A DNA stretch of 64,000 bases from Lachnospiraceae bacterium. Its GTDB lineage: Bacteria > Bacillota > Clostridia > Lachnospirales > Lachnospiraceae. Of this stretch, positions 7,621 through 14,531 are shown piece by piece. How positions within the stretch are numbered: position 1 is the first letter of the stretch; each line of letters opens with the position of its first letter. Location: positions 1 through 64,000 of the forward strand of contig SVFQ01000001.1 of NCBI GenBank assembly GCA_015056765.1. The letters run 5' to 3'. The translations under genes were made by a program, and so were the position numbers. The notes under the pieces are model-generated. The model did no database searches. It saw only the letters and a list, made by a program, of their open reading frames with translations, and was not told where the DNA came from.

Positions 7621-7678
7621 TAATGTTCATGCAACAACACATCATAGATTCAGTTGTAATTGTATGAATGAAGTTCAT
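7565..7678 (-). CDS. cysteine-rich leader peptide (37 aa)
   Basis: AGGAGG (7692-7687) lies 8 bases upstream of an ATG at 7678 that opens a 37-codon frame ending TAA at 7567-7565. Residues 14-16 are three Cys codons in a row (TGT TGT TGC), and residues 31 and 33 are Cys in C-R-C. Five of 37 residues are thus cysteine, directly ahead of a cysteine biosynthesis and uptake operon. The frame overlaps the upstream arm of the antiterminator. By analogy with trp and his leaders, its translation should sense charged Cys-tRNA. The peptide itself probably has no other role. It resembles no protein I know. Confidence 0.75.
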   Translation of the reverse strand: MNFIHTITTESMMCCCMNITRAYTMAGVLSCRCHAEG

Positions 7679-7708
7679 GGATGTCTCCTCCTGTTTGATA
7701 TGAGTATC

Positions 7709-7744
7709 ACTATACGGGTTTATTCCTACCATGTCAATAGGAAT
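7709..7744 (-). promoter_or_regulatory. promoter of the cysteine operon with overlapping palindromic operator
   Basis: TTGACA (7737-7732), a 17-base spacer and TATAGT (7714-7709) form a near-consensus sigma-A promoter, with start of transcription near 7702. ATTCCTA (7744-7738) and TAGGAAT (7728-7722) are perfect inverted repeats 9 bp apart, and the -35 box lies in the spacer between them. A dimeric repressor bound there would block polymerase. An Rrf2-type cysteine regulator such as CymR is a plausible candidate, but no such gene is in the window. Confidence 0.75.
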
Positions 7745-7756
7745 TAAAAAATTTTT

Positions 7757-7789
7757 TCAAAAAATTAGGAGAGGCATTTGCCTCTCCTA
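7757..7789 (-). terminator. terminator of the secreted repeat protein gene
   Basis: TAGGAGAGGC pairs with GCCTCTCCTA across a 4-base loop (7766-7789), and the minus strand continues AATTTTTTG. It lies 5 bases after the stop of the gene and separates it from the cysteine-operon promoter. Confidence 0.85.
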
Positions 7790-7794
7790 GGATT

Positions 7795-8856
7795 TTAGTA
7801 TGCTGCGAAAGTTCCTTCAGGTCCCCACAGTACTACGAATTCTCTGAAGTCCTGTGTAGTGAACTGTACGATGCTGTCTTCCGGATTCTGATCTCTTACG
7901 ATGGATACAGAACCATCCATATGCAGTACGGCTACAGCGAAGTCACCATATGCAGGCATATGATAAGGTGCTGTCAGTGCTACAGTTAAAGGATATGCTG
8001 TCTGAGCAAGTTCAGTCCCACCGTTCTTTAAGGTCAGTTTCTGGTAGCTAACGATTTTAGCACCGCTAGCTTTCTCTGCTGCCTGAAGTGCTGCCAGAGC
8101 TGCTTTACCAGGTCTTGCATCGGTTACCTTTATGCTTGGTTTCTTACCTACTGCTGTTTCGATGTAGGACTTGTCATTGATGATAGCCAGGTCATAGATG
8201 TAGCTAGTTTCGTTTGCTGCATCCAGGAAGCCGTTACCAATCTTTCTCTGGTTGGTTGTGTTTGTCAGTTCAGTCATAGCCTTAGGATTTGCAATCTTGT
8301 ATGCATCGAATGCACCTTTCTTACCTGCTACGATAGCCCATACATCGAAGGTGCTGGCATCTACTGTGATGCTGTTTGCATTCACATCCAGGTCGCCCCA
8401 TACAGCTAATTTGCCATCGCCAAGTGCTACGATAGCGTAGTCTTTGGTCTGGTCTGCACCGTTTGGAAGTGCTACGCTGACACGGATTGGTGCAGCAGTA
8501 TATTCGATACTCTCTTTCCAGCCTACGATGTATTTCTGCAGATCCATATCCAGGTATTTCACTACTGTGCCGCCGAGAGCTGCTGCCTGGTTTGCTACCA
8601 TGGCTTTTGCGTCTGCGCCTGCATAGCTTTCATTTACATTCAGCAGAAGTTTCTGACCCATGGTCAGCTGCTGCCAGGTAAGGCCTGCATAGCGGCGTGC
8701 GCTACTATCCGGTGTCTGGATGTTGGCAAATGCGATATCCTTTACGGTGTTATTCACAGTTACCATGCGTTCTGCAGCCTGTGCGGTTGCGGGGACTGCT
8801 ACCAAAAGTCCCAACGCCATAGCTGCCGCTGTTAAAGTTGCTACTACTTTTTTCAT
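7795..8856 (-). CDS. secreted protein with two related C-terminal repeats, function unknown
   Basis: The 353-residue protein starts with a clear signal peptide (MKKVV, a hydrophobic run, then a VPATAQAAE cleavage region near residue 28). The mature part holds an internal duplication. About residues 118-195 (IRVSVALPNG ... DVWAIVAGKKGAFDAY) align with about 285-353 (LTVALTAPYHM ... FVVLWGPEGTFAAY). I do not recognise a catalytic motif. It has its own terminator and no operon partner, so it may be a surface or extracellular binding protein. Composition (Ala, Thr, Val) is typical of exported proteins. Confidence 0.8.
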   Translation of the reverse strand: MKKVVATLTAAAMALGLLVAVPATAQAAERMVTVNNTVKDIAFANIQTPDSSARRYAGLTWQQLTMGQKLLLNVNESYAGADAKAMVANQAAALGGTVVKYLDMDLQKYIVGWKESIEYTAAPIRVSVALPNGADQTKDYAIVALGDGKLAVWGDLDVNANSITVDASTFDVWAIVAGKKGAFDAYKIANPKAMTELTNTTNQRKIGNGFLDAANETSYIYDLAIINDKSYIETAVGKKPSIKVTDARPGKAALAALQAAEKASGAKIVSYQKLTLKNGGTELAQTAYPLTVALTAPYHMPAYGDFAVAVLHMDGSVSIVRDQNPEDSIVQFTTQDFREFVVLWGPEGTFAAY

Positions 8857-8881
8857 GTTTAACCCTCCATACAGTACTAGT

Positions 8882-9148
8882 TCATGCTAGATTCTCTATA
8901 ATTTCTGGTGCTTCATACAATGTATCCGGATCAATGTCTATACATTCATCTTCTGTTTCCCCCACGTCCCACGCGAGGGTATCATGTATAATTCTGCATC
9001 GATTTACAAATGTATCGACATCCGCTATTTTCTGAAAAACCCCTTTGCCTAGGAATGGTTTTACATCGTACAATGTAATTTTACCATCCGAAAAATAAAC
9101 CGTAACCGTGTAATCAATATTGGGTATTACTTGTACTATTTCCTGCAT
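8882..9148 (-). CDS. DUF2442-family protein
   Basis: This 88-residue protein opens MQEIVQVIPNIDYTVTVYFSDGKITLYDVKPFL, the usual DUF2442 pattern of a small beta-rich domain with a YDVKPFL strand. Its start is placed at 9148, six bases after the stop of the DUF4160 gene; longer starts would run through that gene. DUF2442 and DUF4160 genes are often paired in bacteria and are suspected to form toxin-antitoxin-like or regulatory modules. No activity can be assigned from the sequence. Confidence 0.8.
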   Translation of the reverse strand: MQEIVQVIPNIDYTVTVYFSDGKITLYDVKPFLGKGVFQKIADVDTFVNRCRIIHDTLAWDVGETEDECIDIDPDTLYEAPEIIENLA

Positions 9149-9153
9149 ATCAA

Positions 9154-9414
9154 TTACCTCAATGGCTCTATCTTGGATAAGCCTTCCATCAACTCCGCCA
9201 GACGCCAGTCCTCCAAAAGTTCCTCCTTGTGAATGACTGCCCAAGCTAAAACCATCTTCAGCTGCGCCGATGGCAGTTTTCCACTCAAAACCCTAGCTTT
9301 ATTAATATCTATTAGTGCCTTATAATCACCATATTTTGCGTGAAAATGTGGCGGATTATGATCATCATAGAACATCATAATGTCTATGCCATAAAAACTT
9401 GATATTATTGGCAT
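9154..9414 (-). CDS. DUF4160-family protein
   Basis: The 86-residue protein begins MPIISSFYGIDIMMFYDDHNPPHFHAKYG, the defining DUF4160 stretch with the DHNPPHFHA motif. A histidine- and aspartate-rich loop hints at metal or nucleic-acid binding, but the role is unknown. It is the first gene of a two-gene unit with DUF2442, behind a promoter with a 9-bp inverted repeat (9440-9476). Confidence 0.85.
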   Translation of the reverse strand: MPIISSFYGIDIMMFYDDHNPPHFHAKYGDYKALIDINKARVLSGKLPSAQLKMVLAWAVIHKEELLEDWRLAELMEGLSKIEPLR

Positions 9415-9439
9415 ATATTCATATCCTCATTCTAACATA

Positions 9440-9476
9440 ATTATACCCTAAGGTTGATGATTTTCTAAACCTTAGG
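9440..9476 (-). promoter_or_regulatory. promoter and inverted-repeat operator of the DUF4160/DUF2442 pair
   Basis: On the minus strand a TATAAT box lies at 9445-9440. Directly upstream, CCTAAGGTT (9447-9455) and AACCTTAGG (9468-9476) are perfect 9-bp inverted repeats with a 12-bp spacer covering the -35 region. No strong -35 hexamer is visible. The arrangement suggests autoregulation by one of the two small proteins or by a partner. Confidence 0.6.
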
Positions 9477-9535
9477 TTCACACTCGGCAAGGTGCCCTCG
9501 TGTGAATCCGCTTCGCGGACACACATCAGAGATGT
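9477..9535. repeat. three consecutive short hairpins
   Basis: TTCACAC...GTGTGAA with inner GGCA/TGCC (about 9477-9506), TCCGC-TTC-GCGGA, and CACACATC-AGA-GATGTGTG follow one another without gaps, between the glutamine synthetase terminator and the DUF4160 promoter. No reading frame covers them. They may be part of a structured RNA or a palindromic repeat. Confidence 0.6.
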
Positions 9536-9545
9536 GTGCCATATC

Positions 9546-9575
9546 GGTTTAAAAAAATTGATATTTTTTTAAACC
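9546..9575 (-). terminator. terminator overlapping the glnN stop codon
   Basis: GGTTTAAAAAAA (9546-9557) and TTTTTTTAAACC (9564-9575) pair perfectly over 12 bp, giving seven U on the minus-strand transcript. The glutamine synthetase stop codon lies inside the stem. Confidence 0.65.
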
Positions 9576-11680
9576 TCAAACATCAGCTCTCCGTAGGTTG
9601 GGATTGGCCAGGTGTTTTTGTCTACCAGCATTTCCAGTTCGTCGGCTGGTGTACGAAGTGCTGCCATGTCTTTTGTGATGGTGTCTTTGTAGAAGAAGGC
9701 GCGTTTCTTGGCTCCTTCTACGGTAGCTGCTTTCTGCTCATCGCGCTGGAGTTTTTCCAAGGCTTTCTGCATCTTCTCAAGGTTAGAGTTGATGTCTTTC
9801 AGCAGTGCTTTCTCTACTTTTGGTTCTACGCCGGCGGTAGTCATGGCATTGATGGTCTCAGCTAAGTGTCTGCTGTATTTGATAACAGCCGGGATAATCT
9901 TTTTGCTTGCCATCTGAATCATGGTCAGTGCCTCGATGTTGATGGTCTTGGCGTAGTTTTCGTAGATGATTTCCTGTCTGGATTCCAGTTCAGTCTTGTT
10001 GAATACATGGAATTTAGCGAACAGGTCTACTGTCTGTTTTGTGGTCAGGGCTTCTGCTGCTTCGATGGTGGATTTGATGTTTGGAAGTCCACGTCTCTCG
10101 GCTTCTTTTACCCATTCTTCGGAGTATCCGTCTCCGTTAAATATGATGCGCTCATGAGCGCTAAAGTTTTCTTTGATCAGGTCGTGTACAGCGATTTCGA
10201 AGTCTTTTGCTTTCTCTAACTTATCAGCTGCTTCACAGAAAGCTTCTGCCACGATGGTATTCAGCACTGTATTTGGGCTGGCTACAGAGTCTGCAGAGCC
10301 TACCATACGGAACTCGAATTTATTTCCGGTGAAGGCAAATGGGCTTGTTCTGTTACGGTCTGTGGCGTCTTTTTCAAAGTCAGGAAGAGACTTCACGCCT
10401 GTCTTTAACTTGCCACCCTTCTTTACATGCAGGGCATCACCGGTCTCCACCAGCTGTCTTACTACGTCGTCTAACTGCTCTCCCAAGAATACGGAGATGA
10501 TAGCCGGCGGTGCTTCATCAGCGCCCAGACGCTGGTCGTTTCCTACATCTGCTGCGCTCTGTCTCAGCAGGGCTGCGTGTGTATCTACTGCTTTCAGGAT
10601 GCAAGACAGTACCAAAAGGAACTGGATGTTTTTATTCGGTGTATCACCCGGATCCAAAAGGTTTACCCCATCGTCTGTGGTGATGGACCAGTTATCATGC
10701 TTACCGGAACCATTTACCCCTGCGTATGGCTTTTCATGCAGGAGGCAACGCAGGCTGTGCTGGATGGCTACGCGCTTCATGGTCTCCATCACCAGCTGGT
10801 TGTGGTCTACTGCGATATTTGCTGTCTCATAGATTGGTGCAAGTTCGTGCTGCGCAGGAGCCACTTCGTTATGCTGGGTCTTTGCGGTAACGCCCAGTTT
10901 CCAGAGCTCCTCATTTAAATCTTTCATAAATGCGCCTACTCGCTCACGGATGACGCCGAAGTAGTGGTCGTCCATCTCCTGGCCCTTCGGAGGAAGTGCG
11001 CCAAAGAGGGTGCGGCCCGCATACATCAGGTCGTCACGCTGCATGAATAGGTCTTTGTCTACCAGGAAGTACTCCTGCTCTGCGCCTACAGAGGCAGTGA
11101 CTTTGGTAGCGTCTGTATTTCCAAAAAGTCGTACGATTCGAAGTGCTTGTTCAGAAAGCACCTCCATTGAGCGAAGTAATGGTGTCTTTTTATCCAGTGC
11201 TTCTCCTGTATAGGAGCAAAACGCTGTAGGAATGCACAGGATTTTGCCGCAGGAGGATTCCTTCAGGAATGCCGGGCTGGTGATATCCCAAGCCGTGTAT
11301 CCTCTGGCCTCGAATGTAGCACGAAGTCCACCGGATGGGAAGGAGGATGCGTCAGGCTCTCCTTTGATTAATTCCTTTCCGGAAAACTCGGTCAGCATTC
11401 TGCCATCCTCATCAGGGTGGGATACAAATGCGTCATGCTTTTCAGCAGTGATACCGGTCAAAGGTTGGAACCAGTGAGTGAAGTGTGTGGCCCCTTTTTC
11501 GATGGCCCAGTCTTTCATAGCCTTGGCTACGACATTTGCAGTGTCCATGGACAGCTCGCCGCCGTAGGTAGCTACCTTCTTCACTTCTTTGTAAACGTTC
11601 TTCGGCAGGCGCTCTCTCATCTTCGCCATGCTGAACACATTTACCCCAAACAACTCTTCCACATTGATTAATTCGCTCAT
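9569..11680 (-). CDS. glnN: glutamine synthetase type III
   Basis: The 703-residue length, well above the ~450 of type I enzymes, and the motifs mark the GSIII class. [14 protein letters not shown] and [16 protein letters not shown] are metal and glutamate ligands, and [12 protein letters not shown] is the type III signature. The C-terminal extension ends in a short coiled coil ([18 protein letters not shown]). It makes glutamine from glutamate, ammonia and ATP as a dodecamer in the cytoplasm. Its start lies 22 bases after the U32-family gene, so co-transcription is possible. No nitrogen-control site is visible nearby. Confidence 0.95.
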   Translation of the reverse strand: MSELINVEELFGVNVFSMAKMRERLPKNVYKEVKKVATYGGELSMDTANVVAKAMKDWAIEKGATHFTHWFQPLTGITAEKHDAFVSHPDEDGRMLTEFSGKELIKGEPDASSFPSGGLRATFEARGYTAWDITSPAFLKESSCGKILCIPTAFCSYTGEALDKKTPLLRSMEVLSEQALRIVRLFGNTDATKVTASVGAEQEYFLVDKDLFMQRDDLMYAGRTLFGALPPKGQEMDDHYFGVIRERVGAFMKDLNEELWKLGVTAKTQHNEVAPAQHELAPIYETANIAVDHNQLVMETMKRVAIQHSLRCLLHEKPYAGVNGSGKHDNWSITTDDGVNLLDPGDTPNKNIQFLLVLSCILKAVDTHAALLRQSAADVGNDQRLGADEAPPAIISVFLGEQLDDVVRQLVETGDALHVKKGGKLKTGVKSLPDFEKDATDRNRTSPFAFTGNKFEFRMVGSADSVASPNTVLNTIVAEAFCEAADKLEKAKDFEIAVHDLIKENFSAHERIIFNGDGYSEEWVKEAERRGLPNIKSTIEAAEALTTKQTVDLFAKFHVFNKTELESRQEIIYENYAKTINIEALTMIQMASKKIIPAVIKYSRHLAETINAMTTAGVEPKVEKALLKDINSNLEKMQKALEKLQRDEQKAATVEGAKKRAFFYKDTITKDMAALRTPADELEMLVDKNTWPIPTYGELMFEV

Positions 11681-11702
11681 CTACTCCTCCTAGTTATGTC
11701 TA

Positions 11703-12968
11703 TTATTCACCGCAGGTAAAAGCTTCGGCGTCAGTATCAGCCTCGCTGTTTGCCACGCGGAGTAAATCATACACTTCTGGTTTCTCACTTAACTCCAAGT
11801 ATATCGTTTGCTTGGAATGAGGACAACTACTAATTTTTTCACCCCACTCATCATACATGTTCAAAACCTTAGCAGATACGTTATCTCCGTTTGGCTTCAT
11901 GATTTCGATGGTATCTCCCACGCAGAACTTATTTTTCTGCTGGATTTTGGCGAATCCTCTGTCATCGATTTCGTCGATGCTACCCAGGAATATATAGTTA
12001 TTTACATAAGTGTTGGCGTCATAGATTTGCGTGTTCTCATCCGGCTTACCGAAATAAAAACCGGTTGTGAACTGTCTGTAGGTACACTTTGCGATTTCGC
12101 TGTGGTACCATTCCATGTTTGCTTTGTACTTCTCCGGATCTTCCAGATAGTCATCGATGGCCTTACGGTAAGTTCTAGCCACTGTAGCTACGTACAGGGC
12201 GGTCTTCATACGGCCTTCGATTTTCAAGCTATCTACTCCTGCATCCAAGAGTTCCGGAATGTGCTCTACCATGTTCAAATCTTTGGAGTTAAAGATGTAG
12301 GTACCACGGTCGGTTTCTTCTATAGGAAGGTACTCGCCGGGACGCTTTTCCTCCACGACAGCGTATTTCCATCTGCAAGGATGGGTGCATGCGCCATGGT
12401 TGGCATCTCTGCCGGTGAAATAATTACTCAAAAGGCATCTGCCGGAATAGGAAATACACATAGCGCCGTGTACAAAGCTTTCGATTTCCATATCTTCCGG
12501 GATGTGTTCACGGATTTCTTTGATTTCTCTTAGAGATAGTTCTCTAGCTGTCACCACTCTAGTGGCTCCTAAGTCATGCCAGAAATTAAAGGTGACATAA
12601 TTGGTATTATTGGCCTGAGTACTGATGTGCAGCGGAATCTCCGGGCACTCTTCTCTAGCTATGGTAAACATCCCCGGGTCTGCCACCAGGATGGCATCCG
12701 GTTTGATTTCTTTCAATTCTCTGAAGTACTTGCGCGCACCATCTAAGTCATAGTTATGGGCGAAGATGTTAGCGGTGATGTATACTTTTACGCCTCTTTC
12801 ATGTGCAAAGGCGATTCCTTCTGCCATTTCTTCTAATGTGAAGTTCTTGGCTTTTGCTCTAAGTCCATAGGCTTCACCACCGATATATACTGCGTCCGCG
12901 CCAAATATAACTGCGGTTTTCAAAACTTCTAATGAACTTGATGGTACTAATAATTCAACGTTTCTCAT
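11703..12968 (-). CDS. trhP: U32-family protein, probable tRNA hydroxylation protein TrhP
   Basis: The 421-residue protein has the U32 beta-barrel start ELLVPSSSLEVLKTAVIFGADAVY. A central cysteine set (MCISYSGRCLLSNY, then GACTHPCRWKY) is known in this family to bind an Fe-S cluster, and a small C-terminal beta domain follows. In Bacillus the yrrL-M-N-O order holds MltG, TrmR and two TrhP proteins that make 5-hydroxyuridine in tRNA; here TrmR and the MltG-like gene lie next door. Only one TrhP is present, with a length matching YrrO. ATG 12968 is used because the upstream frame start is a TTG with no ribosome site. Confidence 0.82.
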   Translation of the reverse strand: MRNVELLVPSSSLEVLKTAVIFGADAVYIGGEAYGLRAKAKNFTLEEMAEGIAFAHERGVKVYITANIFAHNYDLDGARKYFRELKEIKPDAILVADPGMFTIAREECPEIPLHISTQANNTNYVTFNFWHDLGATRVVTARELSLREIKEIREHIPEDMEIESFVHGAMCISYSGRCLLSNYFTGRDANHGACTHPCRWKYAVVEEKRPGEYLPIEETDRGTYIFNSKDLNMVEHIPELLDAGVDSLKIEGRMKTALYVATVARTYRKAIDDYLEDPEKYKANMEWYHSEIAKCTYRQFTTGFYFGKPDENTQIYDANTYVNNYIFLGSIDEIDDRGFAKIQQKNKFCVGDTIEIMKPNGDNVSAKVLNMYDEWGEKISSCPHSKQTIYLELSEKPEVYDLLRVANSEADTDAEAFTCGE

Positions 12969-13020
12969 ACTTTTTCTTTCTAAATTCTTCAATTTTAATC
13001 TATACTTTCAACTATAGCAG

Positions 13021-13049
13021 TTGACACCGAACCTGTGTTCTGTTATTAT
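13021..13049 (+). promoter_or_regulatory. promoter of the type I toxin mRNA
   Basis: TTGACA (13021-13026), 17 bases and TATTAT (13044-13049) make a near-consensus promoter pointing right, with a start near 13056. The resulting ~110-base leader can fold (ACTGCC...GGC..AGT). It contains a ten-codon frame at 13133-13162, with GGAGG just ahead, ending 4 bases before the toxin start. Confidence 0.75.
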
Positions 13050-13166
13050 ATTCAAGCACTGCCATTTTCGGTAGGCGGTTAGTCCGATTGCAACTATTAA
13101 CCCTGAATCCCTATACATGGTATGGAGGAATCATGTGGGGAAATACTGCGAAAGGACTGTGACATA

Positions 13167-13265
13167 ATGATGACTCTATCAGATTTTTTAGCTGTTACTA
13201 GTTTATGTATTACTTGCTTTGGTGTCGGCTTTACGATTGGATATAGCATTAGGACACAAAAATAA
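13167..13265 (+). CDS. small single-helix membrane peptide, probable type I toxin (32 aa)
   Basis: The peptide starts MMTLSDFLAVTSLCI, has one membrane helix (about residues 7-26) rich in Phe, Cys, Gly and Val, and a basic tail (SIRTQK). The ribosome site is weak (AAAGGA, 10 bases away), as expected for a throttled toxin. A ten-codon frame just upstream may couple translation. It ends inside a 12-bp terminator stem, and a convergent promoter yields an antisense RNA across its 3' end. By analogy with holin-like or TxpA/BsrG toxins it should insert in the membrane. The family link is from memory; toxicity is inferred. Confidence 0.7.
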   Translation: MMTLSDFLAVTSLCITCFGVGFTIGYSIRTQK

Positions 13266-13303
13266 CCGCCCCATATGTCCTGCAAGACTGAGCGGTTATT
13301 TTT
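13258..13303. terminator. bidirectional terminator shared by the toxin mRNA and its antisense RNA
   Basis: AAAAATAACCGC (13258-13269) and GCGGTTATTTTT (13292-13303) pair over 12 bp. Both strands end in five U, so it can stop the toxin transcript and the opposing antisense RNA. Confidence 0.8.
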
Positions 13304-13352
13304 GTAACTAATCAAAATTAAAGGACTGACCGTCTATCGGCAGTGCTTTTGT
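13258..13352 (-). ncRNA. antisense RNA to the type I toxin 3' end
   Basis: On the minus strand TTGACG (13387-13382), 17 bases and TATTAT (13364-13359) form a promoter whose -35 box overlaps the stop of the methyltransferase gene. The start would be near 13352 and the end at the shared terminator, giving about 95 bases. The last ~45 bases are fully complementary to the toxin mRNA 3' end, the geometry of RatA/TxpA-type antitoxin RNAs. The 5' part folds as ACTGCCG...CGGTCAGT. Confidence 0.65.
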
Positions 13353-13383
13353 ATATTGATAATAGCATTTCTCAAACCACTCG

Positions 13384-14019
13384 TCAACGCTTAATACTAA
13401 TCGTCGCTCCATCCGCCACAGTCAGGATAGATGTCTGTAAGTCCTCATGATGAGTTAAAGTATAAAGGTACTCCCTCATCCTGCTATGAATTGTTCTGTC
13501 TCTTCGCGTTATGGCAAACCTGGACTCGATGATATCTCCATCCTGCAGCACATTATCACTAAGTAGGATACCGCCCGGTGCCAAAAGTCTCAGGATTTCC
13601 GGCAGGAAGTTCAGGTACTGTCCTTTGGCTGCATCCATGAAGATCAGGTCGTAAGGGCCTTCCAGTGTGGGAAGGATTTCAAGTGCATCTCCCTCTAGCA
13701 GTGTGATTCTGTGATCCGGATCGTATTTCTCAAAATTCGCTTTTGCTATCGGTATGCGTTTTTCATACTTCTCTATCGTGGTGATTTCTGCCTCGCAGCA
13801 TTCCCGCATCCATAACGCAGAAAAACCAATGGCGCATCCGACTTCCAGAATGCGCTTCGGACGACTCATGGTAAGCAGCGTCTTCATGAAGCTTTGCATT
13901 TGGGGTCTGATAATGGGTACATTGGTTTCCAGTGCTTCTCGTTCCAGAGCCTCCAGATAATCTGGCTTCTCCGGATTGAAAGAGTCCACGAAAGTTGTCA
14001 TTCTTTCATTTACAATCAC
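13384..14019 (-). CDS. trmR: SAM-dependent O-methyltransferase, probable tRNA 5-hydroxyuridine methyltransferase TrmR
   Basis: This 211-residue class I methyltransferase of the YrrM/COMT type has ILEVGCAIGFSALWM as the SAM motif near residue 60. LIFMDAAKGQYLNFL carries the metal-binding Asp, and LSDNVLQDG follows. In Bacillus the same gene beside MltG and TrhP genes converts ho5U34 to mo5U34 in tRNA, and the order here is the same. A small-molecule catechol-type methyltransferase is the alternative. It starts 2 bases after the stop of the MltG-like gene. Confidence 0.85.
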   Translation of the reverse strand: MIVNERMTTFVDSFNPEKPDYLEALEREALETNVPIIRPQMQSFMKTLLTMSRPKRILEVGCAIGFSALWMRECCEAEITTIEKYEKRIPIAKANFEKYDPDHRITLLEGDALEILPTLEGPYDLIFMDAAKGQYLNFLPEILRLLAPGGILLSDNVLQDGDIIESRFAITRRDRTIHSRMREYLYTLTHHEDLQTSILTVADGATISIKR

Positions 14020-14021
14020 GA

Positions 14022-14522
14022 CTACTCTCCTACTTCCTCTTCCGTAGTGGTTTCTGTTTCGTAAGTGCCGTCTCCGGCCGCTTCATCGGATTCGTTTGGC
14101 AAGTTGCCATAGACATCCTCATTGATTGGATGGTCTTCGTCGATTTCCGGCTCTTCTACTGCATCCTTTGCCATAATCTGCATCATCTGCTCCGCGGTCA
14201 TGGCTGTGCTGAGGGTATAAGAGCCAGGCTGTATTTTGTCCTTGTAGTCAGACAGAAGGTACTGCACATAGAAAAGCTTCTGGTCACGAATGAGACCAAA
14301 CTCCTCTAGCTGTTTGGCGATTTCCTTCGGTCCGGCTCCGTTCTCCACATTCACTGTGTAGAGAATACCTTCGCCTTCTGCTACCGGCGCTTCGGTAAAA
14401 ATTCGGTAGCCAAAGTCATAAGCCTGCTTCGCATATTTCATGACGAAAGACAGTATGATGATAAGCGCCACGATTTTGACAATCATGGACAGTGTAGATA
14501 TTGCAATTTGTTTGCTATTCAT
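14022..14522 (-). CDS. MltG-like membrane protein lacking the catalytic domain
   Basis: The 166-residue protein has one N-terminal membrane helix (about residues 9-30). An extracytoplasmic part then resembles the LysM-like region of MltG/YceG (YTVNVENGAGPKEIAKQLEEFGLI ... IQPGSYTLSTAMTAEQMMQIM). Full MltG is about 340-380 residues and cuts glycan strands. Here the catalytic domain is absent, replaced by an acidic tail ending in TETTTEEEVGE. It probably binds the cell-wall synthesis site without cutting. It sits at the yrrL position of the operon, with no sign of a frameshift. Confidence 0.75.
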   Translation of the reverse strand: MNSKQIAISTLSMIVKIVALIIILSFVMKYAKQAYDFGYRIFTEAPVAEGEGILYTVNVENGAGPKEIAKQLEEFGLIRDQKLFYVQYLLSDYKDKIQPGSYTLSTAMTAEQMMQIMAKDAVEEPEIDEDHPINEDVYGNLPNESDEAAGDGTYETETTTEEEVGE

Positions 14523-14531
14523 AGGGTCCTC

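Noticed and set aside
7441-7760. T-box or SAM/S-box riboswitch in the cysteine operon leader
   Set aside because: No T-box AGGGTGG-type sequence, no specifier-loop layout and no S-box core motifs are visible; the translated leader plus two-state hairpin explains the region better.
13097-13315. 72-codon leftward frame over the type I toxin locus
   Set aside because: No ribosome site, poor composition, and it runs through the promoter, the terminator hairpin and the toxin frame on the other strand.
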